Positions 1 through 8,293 of a stretch of 64,000 nucleotides of DNA are shown here, one piece after another. The DNA is from JAMXLO01 sp963850535 (GTDB lineage: Bacteria > Pseudomonadota > Alphaproteobacteria > Acetobacterales > Acetobacteraceae), in the NCBI GenBank assembly GCA_963850535.1, contig CAWKMC010000046.1, positions 34,592 through 98,591 of the forward strand. The letters run 5' to 3'. A program made the position numbers and the translations under genes. The notes beneath the pieces are model-generated. The model had not been told where the DNA came from. It searched no databases and saw nothing but the letters and a program-made list of their open reading frames with translations. Positions within the stretch are counted from its first letter, which is position 1, and every line of letters begins with the position of its first letter.

Positions 1-140
1 CCTTTGCGGCCGCGGCGAGCGGCTCGAGGCGGCGCGAATTGATCGCGATGGCAAAGGAGATTTTCCATGGCAGGGGCTTGCCCTGCGCCTTCAGCTCACC
101 GATCGCGGCAGCGAGGGCCAGAAGATCGCGTCGTAGCATC
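1..140 (-). CDS. Small phage-type protein, 5' part (runs off window start)
   Basis: An open frame starts at ATG 140 and continues past the window edge, giving 46 visible residues. The peptide begins MLRRDLLALAAAIGELK and continues with an A/L/R-rich helical stretch ending SRRLEPLAAAAK. The pattern of a short helix, a 'K-P-L-P-x-K' turn and 'RRLEP' resembles small proteins found beside phage structural genes, but this is a weak family impression. It lies just downstream of, and on the same strand as, the phage tail gene, which supports a phage origin. Function unknown. Confidence 0.4.
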
Positions 141-210
141 GGCACTGTCCTGTTTCGGTTCCAGCGTCGTGCCGTGGACAGCAGCGGTCGCCACCGCAAC
201 AGAGAAATGT

Positions 211-2416
211 TCAGTAGGTGAAGCGCTCCTCGAGCGTGACGGTGAGCGCGTCCTGGTCGGGATAGGGATAGCTGCGCTGCCGCCCGGTCCAGACCCAGCG
301 GCGCGGGCCGAGCTCGCGCGGCAGCGTGTAGTAGAAGGGCACGCCGACCTGGCCGTCGAGGAACTGGCAGATCATGTCGGCATCGCTCTTGTTGATCGGA
401 TCCCAGGTCACCGTGTGCTGGCGGTCGACGAAGCCGACGCCGTCGCCGAAATCCTGGCGGTAGCCGTCGCCGAACTTGGCCGAGATTAAGCGCGGCGTGA
501 TGCTGACGACGGTGTTGTTGGGCGACGGGATGAAAGGCGGGAACATACCGCCCAGGCCGAGCCTCGGACGGCCCAGCATGGTGTGCGGCGGGATGGCAAG
601 CACATGGACCGCCTGCCTTACGTGGATGGTGCCGAGTGCGCTGCGGGGTGTGATGCCGGCGGGGATCTTGACGACGTTGGCGCGGCGCGGCGTGCCAAGC
701 AGCAGCGTGCTGGCGCGGCCTACCGGATGCAGCTGCTTCGGTGGGACTAAAGGTCGTGGCGACCGCACAGGCTCGGCCTGCGGCTGGGTGATGCGCACTG
801 TCATGTTCGCGCTGGCGCCGGCGTTGATGCCGATGACCAGCGACGGCTGCACGAACGCGGTGTTGGCGGCGGTGGTCAGAACATTGCTCTGCAGCGTCGG
901 CGTCGTGCCGATCGAGAAGTTCGTGCCGCCCGGCTGGCCAACGAAGGTGCCGCCCGCATTCCAGCAGACCGGCATGAAGTAGGCGTAGGCCGGAGCATCC
1001 CCGGTGCGGCTCAAGATCGCCGAGATGGTCCAGATATCGCTTGGCCTTGAGGGATAGCCGCTGGTTCCGCTGAGATCGAAGTTGATCTGCAGCCAGGCAC
1101 CAGCACCTGTGTTGGTCCCGGCGAAGGTCATGTCGAGATAGGGCTGGCCGTTCACCATGCCGGTCGCGAGGCTGGCCAGCGAAACGCCGGTCGCGAAGCT
1201 GCTGATGCTCCAGTTGGTGGGCGCGGTTCCCGGCGAACCGCCTGCGGCACCCACCATGGTGCTGTTGCGGATCCAGTTGCGGACGCTGTTCTGCAGGCCC
1301 TTGGGATAGATCTGCTGCTTGATCGCGAGTGTGCCGAGTGCGGCGCCGCGTGTGTCGCTGATCGCACCCGAGGTCGGACAATAAGCGGTGACCGTAGAAC
1401 CGTGCTCGAGCTGTGCCGCGGCAAAGCGCAAGGTGAAATCAACCACCTGGCCGTTGGTGATCATCGTCCAATGGTAGAAGACGACATAGGCCGTGCTGGC
1501 ATTGCTCAGGGTGCGCGTATCGCTCACCCGCTGAGTGATCAGCCCGGCTGTGGTTGGCTGGGTTATGCCATGATCATCATTCGACAGCGAGCCGCCGCCG
1601 CTGTCTTTCTCGGCGATCGACAAGTTGGTGCCGCCGGGCACTGTCCCGGCGACCAGCTTGACATAGACCGACGCCGTCCAGGCCTGCCCGAAAAGAGCCG
1701 GCACCTCGGTGTTGGTGCCGAACTGCGTCATAAAGCCGAAGGTTCCGGTTGCCGTGCCGGAAAAGCGGATATCGACGTAGGACAGGCCGCTTTCCGTGCC
1801 GTAGCGACAATCTGTCGGGAGATGCCCTGAGCTACAGTGGCAATACTCCAATTGGTTGGCGAAGTGCCCGGATTGCCGCAACAGCGCCGGTCGCGTCGCC
1901 ATTACGGATCCAGTTGCGTGCGCTGTTCTCAAGACCGGTCGGATGCACCGCCTGGCGCACCACCTCGGTGCCGATCGCGGCACCCCGCGTCTGGCTGGTG
2001 CCGATGGTCGGGATGTAGCTGGTGGCGGTGCCGCCCTGCTCGACCTGGATGCCGGCGATGCGGAACGTGACGTCGACCGCCTGGCCGGACTGCTGGCTGT
2101 AGAGCCAGAGCATGGGAGCGATGCCTACGGTCTGTGCGTAGATCAGCGTCTGCGCGGTGGAGAATTGCTGCGTGGCCAGCGCGGCGGTAGTTGGCAGCAG
2201 CGACCCCGACATGTCGTAGGTGAGGGCAGCGCCCCCACTTGTTTGCTCGGCAAATCCAATCTGCACAGTCCACGGAAACACACCGGAGATCAGCCGGAGA
2301 TAAACGCCCATCGACCAGGTCTGGCCGGCCACCGCAGCAGTTCTGGCCCCCGGGGGATTACCAGCTGAAGCAGATAACCCATCCGGAGGGCGGCCGGGCG
2401 TGAGCACGATGCACAT
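211..2416 (-). pseudogene. Phage tail fibre / minor tail protein, frameshifted and probably 5'-truncated
   Basis: The C-terminal ~90 residues (GDGYRQDFGDG ... LTVTLEERFTY) look like a phage minor tail protein. The upstream part contains repeated ~150-residue beta-rich segments, each with a QTWS/QAWT-like start and an NWIRN motif, like carbohydrate-binding tail-fibre modules. The reading frame is broken twice. Reading down the minus strand, the second repeat leaves frame near 1876 and a third frame carries PGTSPTNWSIATVAQGIS to about 1800, where the protein continues in the original downstream frame. Restoring one G in a GG run at each point (GCGGCA to GCGGGCA, ACGGCA to ACGGGCA) gives one 735-residue protein. 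A stretch near 730-775 also reads better in another frame. The 5' end lacks the start of the first repeat and abuts the AlpA-like gene, suggesting a deletion joint. Confidence 0.7.
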
Positions 2417-2449
2417 GAACCAGGACCTCTAGACGAGGCGCTTTGGCGG

Positions 2450-2686
2450 TTGCCTACGGTGATTGATCGGACCGGTCTCAGCGAGGCCGAGATCCTACGT
2501 CGCGAACGCGATGGCACGTTTCCACCCCGCCGGCGGATCGGTGAACGCGCGGTCGCATGGCTGGCTTCAGAAGTGATCCGCTGGATGCGTGATCAGCCGG
2601 TGGCTGGACGCGGCGTCACGATAAATCCCCCGCCGCGTGGTCGTCCGCGCAAGGTGCCACAGACGCAGCTTCGGGTCCTGACCTAG
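2450..2686 (+). CDS. AlpA-like phage regulator / excisionase-type HTH
   Basis: A 78-residue protein with the AlpA-type pattern RLP-x-V-x-x-RTGLS, then a basic turn and AVAWLASEVIRWM. AlpA-family proteins are small winged-HTH regulators of prophage excision or integrase genes, and the adjacent phage tail gene fits this. No ATG exists in frame: candidate starts are TTG 2450 and GTG 2459. An ATG at 2415 followed by AACCAGGACCTC would give a more typical N-terminus (MNQDL..DEALWRLP) if one base were added before the TAG at 2430, so the true 5' end may carry another single-base deletion. The product ends in a basic, Pro-rich tail. Confidence 0.5.
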   Translation: MPTVIDRTGLSEAEILRRERDGTFPPRRRIGERAVAWLASEVIRWMRDQPVAGRGVTINPPPRGRPRKVPQTQLRVLT

Positions 2687-3122
2687 CGAGCTGCAGATGG
2701 GTGGTAAGAGTTTCGCAGTTGAGCGAGGAAAACCGGGCATTAATGCGACTAACATACTTCCGAGTTCGGGAGTCTCTAAGTTTCGTATGAGAAACCGTTG
2801 GCCGCCAGAACGGGTTCTCACGTGAGATCGTAAATTTTCGATTTGAGTTCGGTCTAAGCATGACTTGATCGGTGGTAAGATTGGTGGTAAGAATTTTCTT
2901 AAAAAGGGGCTCTGATAACGGCCGGCACTGGAACAGGCACATTCTCCGCGTTGGTCTGACGACCATACCTAGGCACTATGCCTTGACGTATGGAACCCTC
3001 GCACATCGAGATGGCAAGCCGTCCCCCAGGTCCTATGCTTTTGGCGATGCTCGAATTGCTATCTCGCGCCTCTTGGCGTCCGCTGATTCCCTCTCTGCCG
3101 ACATCCAGGGGGCAAGGTCGGG
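2687..3122. other. Non-coding, AT-richer stretch at the prophage edge with short direct repeats
   Basis: No convincing gene. The segment is visibly lower in G+C than its surroundings around 2730-2900. It holds three copies of the decamer GGTGGTAAGA, at 2700-2709, 2871-2880 and 2883-2892, the last two spaced 12 bp apart, and a short palindrome AAGAATTTTCTT just after the third copy. Next to an AlpA-like gene this could be integrase arm-site or attachment-site DNA, but no integrase gene is visible in the window. Confidence 0.35.
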
Positions 3123-3551
3123 GTGGGAAAGGAAATGATCATACCGGAGTCGGAGGCTGACGCCGATCCAGAATTTCGTGCTCCGTGGAATGATACCGGA
3201 AGCCAGATCGAGGACACCCTGGTGCGAGTGGCGCGGGGTGGCGCCTTCAGCGTCATGCTTGGCCGCTTGGTGCGTGAGATGCGCCAAGCGTACGGCGCTG
3301 AGGACGCGCGACGGATAGTCCTGCGGGTCATCCGGGAATTGATGCCGTCCGATGAAGTCGCTCGGGAGACGCGGTTGGCTGCGCAGGGTTATATCTTGAG
3401 CGTAGAGAAGACAGCCGTGCTCGGTTGTTTTGCCGGCACTTACTTCATGCGCAGCAAGCAGGGCGCCTCCTTGACGCTCCGCGTTGACCAAACACCAATT
3501 GGGCGGCTCGAACGCGAATGGCGGAAGTTCAGGTTGTCGGCTCTGGGTTGA
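3123..3551 (+). CDS. Hypothetical protein
   Basis: A 142-residue protein with no recognised domain. The composition looks like a real soluble protein: acidic N-terminus, then an alpha-helical core with EDARRIVLRVIRELMPSDE and RLAAQGYILSVEKTAVLGCF. Starts at GTG 3123 or ATG 3135; no strong Shine-Dalgarno sequence separates them. It stands alone between the prophage edge and a small membrane ORF. A longer frame on the opposite strand covers the same DNA but has a less protein-like composition. Function unknown. Confidence 0.4.
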   Translation: MGKEMIIPESEADADPEFRAPWNDTGSQIEDTLVRVARGGAFSVMLGRLVREMRQAYGAEDARRIVLRVIRELMPSDEVARETRLAAQGYILSVEKTAVLGCFAGTYFMRSKQGASLTLRVDQTPIGRLEREWRKFRLSALG

Positions 3552-3856
3552 ACCGGGGCCCGCCGACCGAGCGCGCCAGCAACCGACACCCGCCCGCGAT
3601 TGCTCCGCACCTGTGGCAAACCAGGGATACGTCCCGGCTGAAGCAGCCACCCTGCTGATCGTTGTCCTATTGCTGCGGCGTCCGGGGGGGCCGGACGGGC
3701 TGCAGTCCATTCTGCAACTTCTCCTTCCAGCTTCGTGGCGAGTCTCCGTGGCCGCAGCACGTCATTCCCCGTTCAGAGCAAGTCTGGGCGGATAACGTTC
3801 ATGTCTAATCGTTAGTCTTGCGGCCATCTTGCCATCAGCATCGGACAGCTAAGTCG
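3552..3856. other. Intergenic, no gene recognised
   Basis: About 300 bp between the hypothetical gene and the small membrane ORF. Short open frames occur on both strands but none has a good start, ribosome-binding site or protein-like composition. Confidence 0.4.
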
Positions 3857-3859
3857 GTG

Positions 3860-4009
3860 GTGAGAACACGGAGGCGATCGCTGAAAGAGCTGCGCAGGGG
3901 TATTATCAAGTCGCCGGTGCGACCGAGCGAGCTGATCTTCATCTGGCTCGCCGTCGCAGCCGGTCTCGGCGTCTTCCTTCTCCTGCGGGACTTGCCAGCA
4001 ATCATCTAG
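3860..4009 (+). CDS. Small single-pass membrane protein
   Basis: A 49-residue ORF starting at GTG 3860 (or GTG 3857). It has a basic N-terminus (VRTRRRSLKELRRGIIK) followed by one hydrophobic segment (ELIFIWLAVAAGLGVFLLL) and a short tail. The positive-inside charge and single helix suggest a small inner-membrane protein. Its stop is immediately followed by a terminator-like hairpin, which supports it being a transcribed unit. No family recognised. Confidence 0.4.
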   Translation: MRTRRRSLKELRRGIIKSPVRPSELIFIWLAVAAGLGVFLLLRDLPAII

Positions 4010-4034
4010 ACACCGGGCTCGAGGGCGGTGTTTC
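4010..4034 (+). terminator. Putative intrinsic terminator
   Basis: Inverted repeat ACACCG ... CGGTGT with a 10-nt GC-rich loop, followed by TTTCT, directly after the stop at 4009. It lies between convergent units (small membrane ORF and amidase). The T-run is short, so strength is uncertain. Confidence 0.4.
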
Positions 4035-4085
4035 TCCCTGCACAACCGTCAGGCCGCACTGGAGCCGAGTGCAGGGTGGCGCGCC

Positions 4086-5438
4086 CTAGATTTGCGAGTT
4101 AGCCAACGTTACGCCTTCGATGGCTAGCGCCATGCTGAATAGTCGTGCGTCCCCGAGTGTCTCGCCGACCAACATGAGACCGACCGGCGCTTCGCCGGCA
4201 CCATGGCACGGCAGGCTGATGGAGCAGCGGTCGAAGAAGTTGGCGAGCGCGGTATTGCGCAGAATGTGCATATTGACGCGATTATAGTCGCGCTCGTTCT
4301 CCAGCTCGGCAATGCGCGGTGGAACGATCGGTACTGTGGGCATGATCAGTGCGTCGAAATCGCGCGTGCGTGCATCAAGGGCAACGATCAGTTGGTTGCG
4401 TGCTGCGACGACCCCGATGTAATCGACCGCGCTCATCCCTGCGCCACGCTCGATGCGCATGCGGATGCGCGGGTCATAGCCCTCACCCTTTTCGGCAAGC
4501 AGCACGCGATGCCAGGCATAGGCCTCGGACGCGGCCAAACCACCTTTGGCGTTCACTGCAGCGACTTCATTGAACTCCGGGACAGCGATATGGCTGACCC
4601 GCGCGCCAGCGCGCGACAGTGCGGTCAATACCCGTTCGAAAGCGCCGGCAACCGTGCCGTCCATGCCCTCGAGCCCGACATTGCTGGGAACGGCCAGACG
4701 CAATCCGTCAAGGTTGCAGGATACTGGCAAGACCGGGGCTTCGCCGGCCAACACTGCATCGATGACAGCGCAGCACGATACGCTGGGTGCTAGGGGACCA
4801 ACTAAATCAAGGCTGGGCGCCAGTGGCAGCACGCCGGTGATTGGCACCCGACGCGCCGTCGGCTTGTAGCCGACGATGCCGCAGAATGCGGCCGGGATAC
4901 GACACGAGCCGCCTGTGTCGGTGCCCAGACCGGCCACTGCCATACCGTCGGACACCGATACCGCGGTGCCGGAAGAACTGCCGCCCGGAATACGGCCGTT
5001 CGTGCGGTCCCATGGCGACAGCGGCGTGCCGTAATGCGGATTGATACCCAGGCCCGAGAAGGCGAACTCGGTCATGTTGGTGCGGCCAACAGGCACGAAA
5101 CCCGCAGCCAACATGCGTTGCACCACAGGTGCGTGCGCGGCAGCCGCCGGCGCACCGGCAAGAACGCGCGAGCCGGCGGGAGTGGGTTCGTCGGCAATAT
5201 CGAACAGGTCCTTCAGGCTGATCGGAATGCCGGCATAGCGGCTCGGGGCACGCCCCGTGCGCCGCAGATTGTCCATCGCGTCAGCCATAGCGCGTGCGCT
5301 TTCCGCGTGAACCTTGATCAACGCACGGCTGCCTTCGCCGTTTGGATCGGCAATTCGCGCCAGGCAATGTTCCACCAGCGCGCGGCTGGTGATGGTGCCG
5401 TTAGCCAGGGCCTGGGCGTGCTGTTCGACTGTGCGCAT
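4086..5438 (-). CDS. Amidase (amidase signature family)
   Basis: A 450-residue enzyme of the amidase signature family, which hydrolyses amide bonds with a Ser-cisSer-Lys triad. The catalytic lysine is in PISLKDLFDI, and the Gly/Ser signature GGSSSGTAVSVSDG followed by GTDTGGSCRIPAAFCG supplies both serines. The start at ATG 5438 gives the usual N-terminus (MRTVEQHAQALANGTITSRALV). Upstream in-frame methionines lie inside the preceding gene. It overlaps the 3' end of the uronate-dehydrogenase-like gene by 38 bp, so the two are probably cotranscribed. The substrate cannot be told from sequence. GatA is unlikely because no gatB or gatC neighbour is present. Confidence 0.85.
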   Translation of the reverse strand: MRTVEQHAQALANGTITSRALVEHCLARIADPNGEGSRALIKVHAESARAMADAMDNLRRTGRAPSRYAGIPISLKDLFDIADEPTPAGSRVLAGAPAAAAHAPVVQRMLAAGFVPVGRTNMTEFAFSGLGINPHYGTPLSPWDRTNGRIPGGSSSGTAVSVSDGMAVAGLGTDTGGSCRIPAAFCGIVGYKPTARRVPITGVLPLAPSLDLVGPLAPSVSCCAVIDAVLAGEAPVLPVSCNLDGLRLAVPSNVGLEGMDGTVAGAFERVLTALSRAGARVSHIAVPEFNEVAAVNAKGGLAASEAYAWHRVLLAEKGEGYDPRIRMRIERGAGMSAVDYIGVVAARNQLIVALDARTRDFDALIMPTVPIVPPRIAELENERDYNRVNMHILRNTALANFFDRCSISLPCHGAGEAPVGLMLVGETLGDARLFSMALAIEGVTLANSQI

Positions 5439-6240
5439 GCGGCCGTTGCTCCGGTCGGGTGTAGTCGATGGTGACGAAGCCGCCACCCTGATAGCGCTGC
5501 GCGACCTGGTCCAGTGGGTTTGTCTGACGCAGGATATGCTCGGCGTAATCCTCGGCGTTCTGCACCGGATGATAGCCAAGGCGTGCAGCGCCCGCATTGT
5601 TCCAGTAACTGCGCGTGTTCGCCGAGACACCCCAGGCCACGAGATAGCCGATGTCCGGCACCGTGATGCAGCGCTGGATCAGCTGCACCAGGTCGTCGTT
5701 GCCAAGCCAGGTACTCAGATGGCGGAACTCGGTAGGCTTTTCGATAGCGGTGCCGATGCGCAGGCAAACGCCTTCGATACCATGCTTGTCCCAGTACATC
5801 CGCGTCATCGCCTCGCCCCAAACTTTGCTGAGGCCATAGAACCCATCCGGCCGCAGATCGCAGTCGAGATCCAGTTTGCTGTCCACACTGTGCATGCCTA
5901 TGGCGTGGTTCGAGCTGGCGAACACAATGCGCCGCACGCCATGCCGCCACGCCCCTTCGTAAACCGAGTGCAAGCCAAGCAGATTGTTCTCAATGACCTC
6001 GGGCAATGGCCGTTCGACGCTCGTGCCAGCCATGTGAACCAGCACCTCGGTGCCCGTGAGCAACTGGTCTATGAAAGCGGTGTCGCGCAGATCGCCGTGG
6101 CACACTTCCTCTTCCGGCGTGATCGGCGTCAGCGCGCGCCTGCCGCCGGCGGAGCGCAAGGCGAACCCCAGCTTCAGCAGGGCTGGACGCAGCACCTGGC
6201 CGATATTTCCACTGGCGCCCGACAATGCCACTTTTGTCAT
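5401..6240 (-). CDS. NAD-dependent epimerase/dehydratase, uronate dehydrogenase-like
   Basis: A 279-residue short-chain (extended SDR) enzyme. The Rossmann motif GASGNIGQ is at residues 8-15, the catalytic YGLSK (Tyr-x-x-x-Lys) follows, and RIVFASSNHAIG plus LSTWLGNDDLVQL match the uronate dehydrogenase pattern I know from Agrobacterium Udh. Those enzymes oxidise D-galacturonate or D-glucuronate to the lactone. Specificity here is inferred from overall pattern only. The gene precedes and overlaps the amidase on the same strand and diverges from a glutathione transferase gene about 100 bp away. Confidence 0.75.
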   Translation of the reverse strand: MTKVALSGASGNIGQVLRPALLKLGFALRSAGGRRALTPITPEEEVCHGDLRDTAFIDQLLTGTEVLVHMAGTSVERPLPEVIENNLLGLHSVYEGAWRHGVRRIVFASSNHAIGMHSVDSKLDLDCDLRPDGFYGLSKVWGEAMTRMYWDKHGIEGVCLRIGTAIEKPTEFRHLSTWLGNDDLVQLIQRCITVPDIGYLVAWGVSANTRSYWNNAGAARLGYHPVQNAEDYAEHILRQTNPLDQVAQRYQGGGFVTIDYTRPEQRPHAHSRTARPGPG

Positions 6241-6336
6241 GATTGTTCCTCCGCTGACGGCACGTCCATGTCATCCTTGGACCGCGGACGTGCTGACGCA
6301 AGCTATGTGTCGGCCGGAGTTGATGGAGCTGAACGA

Positions 6337-6999
6337 ATGCCTGAAGGGCACCTTTACATCGGCAATCGCCGGTATTCATCGTGGTCGATGCGAGGCTGGC
6401 TGGCGGTTCGGCTTGCGCAACTGGACGTCGACGAAGTGCTGATCCACTTCAGTCGGCCGGGGCCAACCCCGGAGATCGGGAAACTGTCGCCCAACGGACT
6501 TGTGCCGTATCTCGAACACCGTGGTGCCCGCATCTGGGAGTCGCTTGCGGTTTGCGAGTACTGCGCCGAGCTACAGCCGGCGCTTTGGCCAGCGGATAGG
6601 ATTGCGCGCGCACATGCGCGCGCCATCAGCGCGGAGATGCACGCCGGCTTCCTGGGATTGCGCCAGTCCATGTGGATGAACCTCGGGCGCGATTTCTGTG
6701 GTCTGGGTCGGACCCCGGAGGCGCTCGCCGATGTAGCGCGCATCGAGACAATGTGGGCCGACACCCGTCGCCGCTTCGGCAGTGATGGACCATATCTGTT
6801 CGGCGCTGCATTCACTGTCGCCGACGTCATGTACGCGCCTGTCGTCACACGGTTTCTGACCTGGCGACCTGAACTTGGGCCCGCCACACATGCCTATTGC
6901 GACGCTGTGCGCGCTCATCCGCTGGTGAGTGCATGGTATGATGATGCCGCCGCCGAACCCGACGACTGGCTGCTGCCGGGTTACGAAAACGCTAAATGA
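6337..6999 (+). CDS. Glutathione S-transferase family protein
   Basis: A 220-residue GST. The N-terminal thioredoxin-like domain has the RRYSSWSMRGWLAVR start with the Ser-rich active-site turn, and GLVPYLEHRGARIWESLAVCEY is the glutathione-binding cis-Pro and E-S region. The C-terminal helical domain contains FGAAFTVADVMYAPVV. Start ATG 6337 is preceded by GGAG at 6325-6328, a well-spaced ribosome-binding site. A longer in-frame extension runs upstream but overlaps the divergent dehydrogenase gene and does not look coding. Confidence 0.85.
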   Translation: MPEGHLYIGNRRYSSWSMRGWLAVRLAQLDVDEVLIHFSRPGPTPEIGKLSPNGLVPYLEHRGARIWESLAVCEYCAELQPALWPADRIARAHARAISAEMHAGFLGLRQSMWMNLGRDFCGLGRTPEALADVARIETMWADTRRRFGSDGPYLFGAAFTVADVMYAPVVTRFLTWRPELGPATHAYCDAVRAHPLVSAWYDDAAAEPDDWLLPGYENAK

Positions 7000-7027
7000 C
7001 GGCTCCTGACCTGGGCGATTGGGACAA

Positions 7028-7444
7028 TTATCTTCCAGCGCTGCCGAAAAACCGGCCCATCAACGAAGAAAGGTCTGGCGTCGCGTTCGCCTCGGGAATT
7101 TGACCGCCAGGCGTCACGTGGTTCACCGCCTGTGGCAACGCCTCTGCGAGAACGGCCTGCAGCTTGTCGGGCGTCGTCCCCGCCTGTCTCGCCCAGCCCT
7201 GTAGTTGCTCAGGCGAGAACACCTGGCTGATCTGCGCGGCAGAGACCGGCATATTGTCTCCCTCTGCTACCCAGGACTGCGCCTGAGTGCCGAGTCCGGC
7301 GGTCTGGAACCTTGAAACAAGCCCGGCCACGCCACCGCCATTCGACGCCAATACCTGCTGCAGAATGCCGGCAATCGCGCTCGGCTGACCGCCCTGTTGG
7401 CCGCCCATGATGCTGCCAAGCATCTGACCCAAAAATCCACTCAT
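7028..7444 (-). CDS. YidB-like DUF937 family protein
   Basis: A 138-residue protein starting MSGFLGQMLGSIMGG, rich in Gly, Gln and Ala, with the typical FSPEQLQGWARQAGTTPDKLQAVLAEALPQAV block of the YidB/DUF937 family. Length matches E. coli YidB (about 130). Function is unknown; family members are small cytosolic proteins without an assigned reaction. It is convergent with the GST gene and separated from the Rieske gene by about 180 bp. Confidence 0.8.
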   Translation of the reverse strand: MSGFLGQMLGSIMGGQQGGQPSAIAGILQQVLASNGGGVAGLVSRFQTAGLGTQAQSWVAEGDNMPVSAAQISQVFSPEQLQGWARQAGTTPDKLQAVLAEALPQAVNHVTPGGQIPEANATPDLSSLMGRFFGSAGR

Positions 7445-7558
7445 AGTGCATCTCCCCGATCGGCGGCATTATAGTTGAAGACCCGATTATCAGCTCGATA
7501 ACAAGGTCGCGACGCGCAAGCACGCCGCACGATGCAACTGTTAAGTAGTCGGGGAAGC

Positions 7559-7638
7559 CCGGCTGCCTATCCTGGCGCCTCAACCCCGGCTGCCTATCCT
7601 GGCGCCTCAACCCCGGCTGCCTATCCTGGCGCCTCAAC
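7559..7638. repeat. Tandem repeat, three copies of a 27-bp unit
   Basis: A 27-bp unit beginning CCGGCTGCCTATCCTGGCGC occurs at 7559-7585, 7586-7612 and 7613-7638 (the last lacks its final base). The copies are identical. The innermost copy covers the last codons and stop codon of the Rieske gene (7621-7989, minus strand), so two extra copies of the gene's 3' tail lie beyond its stop. Perfect identity indicates recent expansion, or an assembly artefact. Confidence 0.95.
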
Positions 7639-7989
7639 ATAGAGCGCGTTGCCCGATACGCGCACAGGTATCGAGCGCAGGCGCATCCGAGCATCTCCGG
7701 GGTGCCGTCCTGTCTCAAGGTCGAATTCATAGCCATGCCACGGACAAACCACGTGCCGGTCCCTACCGAACCGCAGCCCGCGGCTGGTCTGGTCCGGCAT
7801 GATGATCTCCTCGACCCGGTTGAACAGCCTGCCTTGGCACACCGGGCCGCCATGGTGTGGACAGCGATTCTCGTAGGCGACGAACCGTTCACCCAAGCGA
7901 AACACGCCGACTTCCAGTTCGCCCAACGCAAAGACGCGGTGGTCACCATCCGCCATGTCGGTTGCCTGACCCACCATGATCTCAGCCAT
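7621..7989 (-). CDS. Rieske (2Fe-2S) domain protein
   Basis: A 122-residue stand-alone Rieske ferredoxin-like protein. The cluster ligands are in NRCPHHGGPVC (Cys-x-His) and VVCPWHGYEF (Cys-x-x-His), separated by a longer loop than in classic Rieske proteins; such inserts occur in family members encoded beside amidohydrolases. It probably transfers electrons to, or partners with, the oxidation system of this operon. The start overlaps the end of the preceding small gene by 8 bp. The 3' end lies in a 27-bp tandem repeat. Confidence 0.85.
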   Translation of the reverse strand: MAEIMVGQATDMADGDHRVFALGELEVGVFRLGERFVAYENRCPHHGGPVCQGRLFNRVEEIIMPDQTSRGLRFGRDRHVVCPWHGYEFDLETGRHPGDARMRLRSIPVRVSGNALYVEAPG

Positions 7990-8293
7990 TATCAGCTCTC
8001 CCTGATGCCCGGCTCACTGGGCGCCCGAACCACATGGCGATGTCGAACAGATTGAGGTCAGCAGCGCGGATCATCGCACATGCCGCCACTGCGACCTCGG
8101 TCGCCGTCACCGCATCAGGTTCAAATGGCGCGAACTCCACCTCGATCGCTTCAGCTTTCGCTGCATACGCCTTCACAGCAGCAGTCAGCACCTGACGCAG
8201 CGCATCATCGGGGATCGCCTTCACATCGCCACAACGCAACGCAGTCGTCACTGCACCGTTGAACGCCGCTGCAAGCCTCGGGATGTCGTTCAC
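7982..8293 (-). CDS. Small conserved-looking protein in amidohydrolase/Rieske operon
   Basis: A 103-residue protein starting at GTG 8293 (VNDIPRLAAAFNGAVTTALR), whose start overlaps the amidohydrolase stop by 4 bp (GTGA). It ends 8 bp inside the Rieske gene. It is Ala-rich and mostly helical (QVLTAAVKAYAAKAEAIEVEF), with no recognised motif. Its fixed place between the two enzymes suggests a structural or regulatory role in the same pathway. Function unknown. Confidence 0.6.
   Translation of the reverse strand: MNDIPRLAAAFNGAVTTALRCGDVKAIPDDALRQVLTAAVKAYAAKAEAIEVEFAPFEPDAVTATEVAVAACAMIRAADLNLFDIAMWFGRPVSRASGRADNG

Noticed and set aside
3033..3710. 225-residue minus-strand gene
   Set aside because: Composition is rich in Arg, Ser and Pro in the shadow pattern of high-GC DNA; the plus-strand frame is more protein-like.
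7559..7638. CRISPR array
   Set aside because: The 27-bp units are directly adjacent with no spacers and no cas genes are present; it is a simple tandem repeat.
7209..7949. 246-codon minus-strand gene
   Set aside because: Out-of-frame shadow spanning the Rieske and YidB-like genes; its internal RRQDRQPGL repeat is only the 27-bp tandem repeat.
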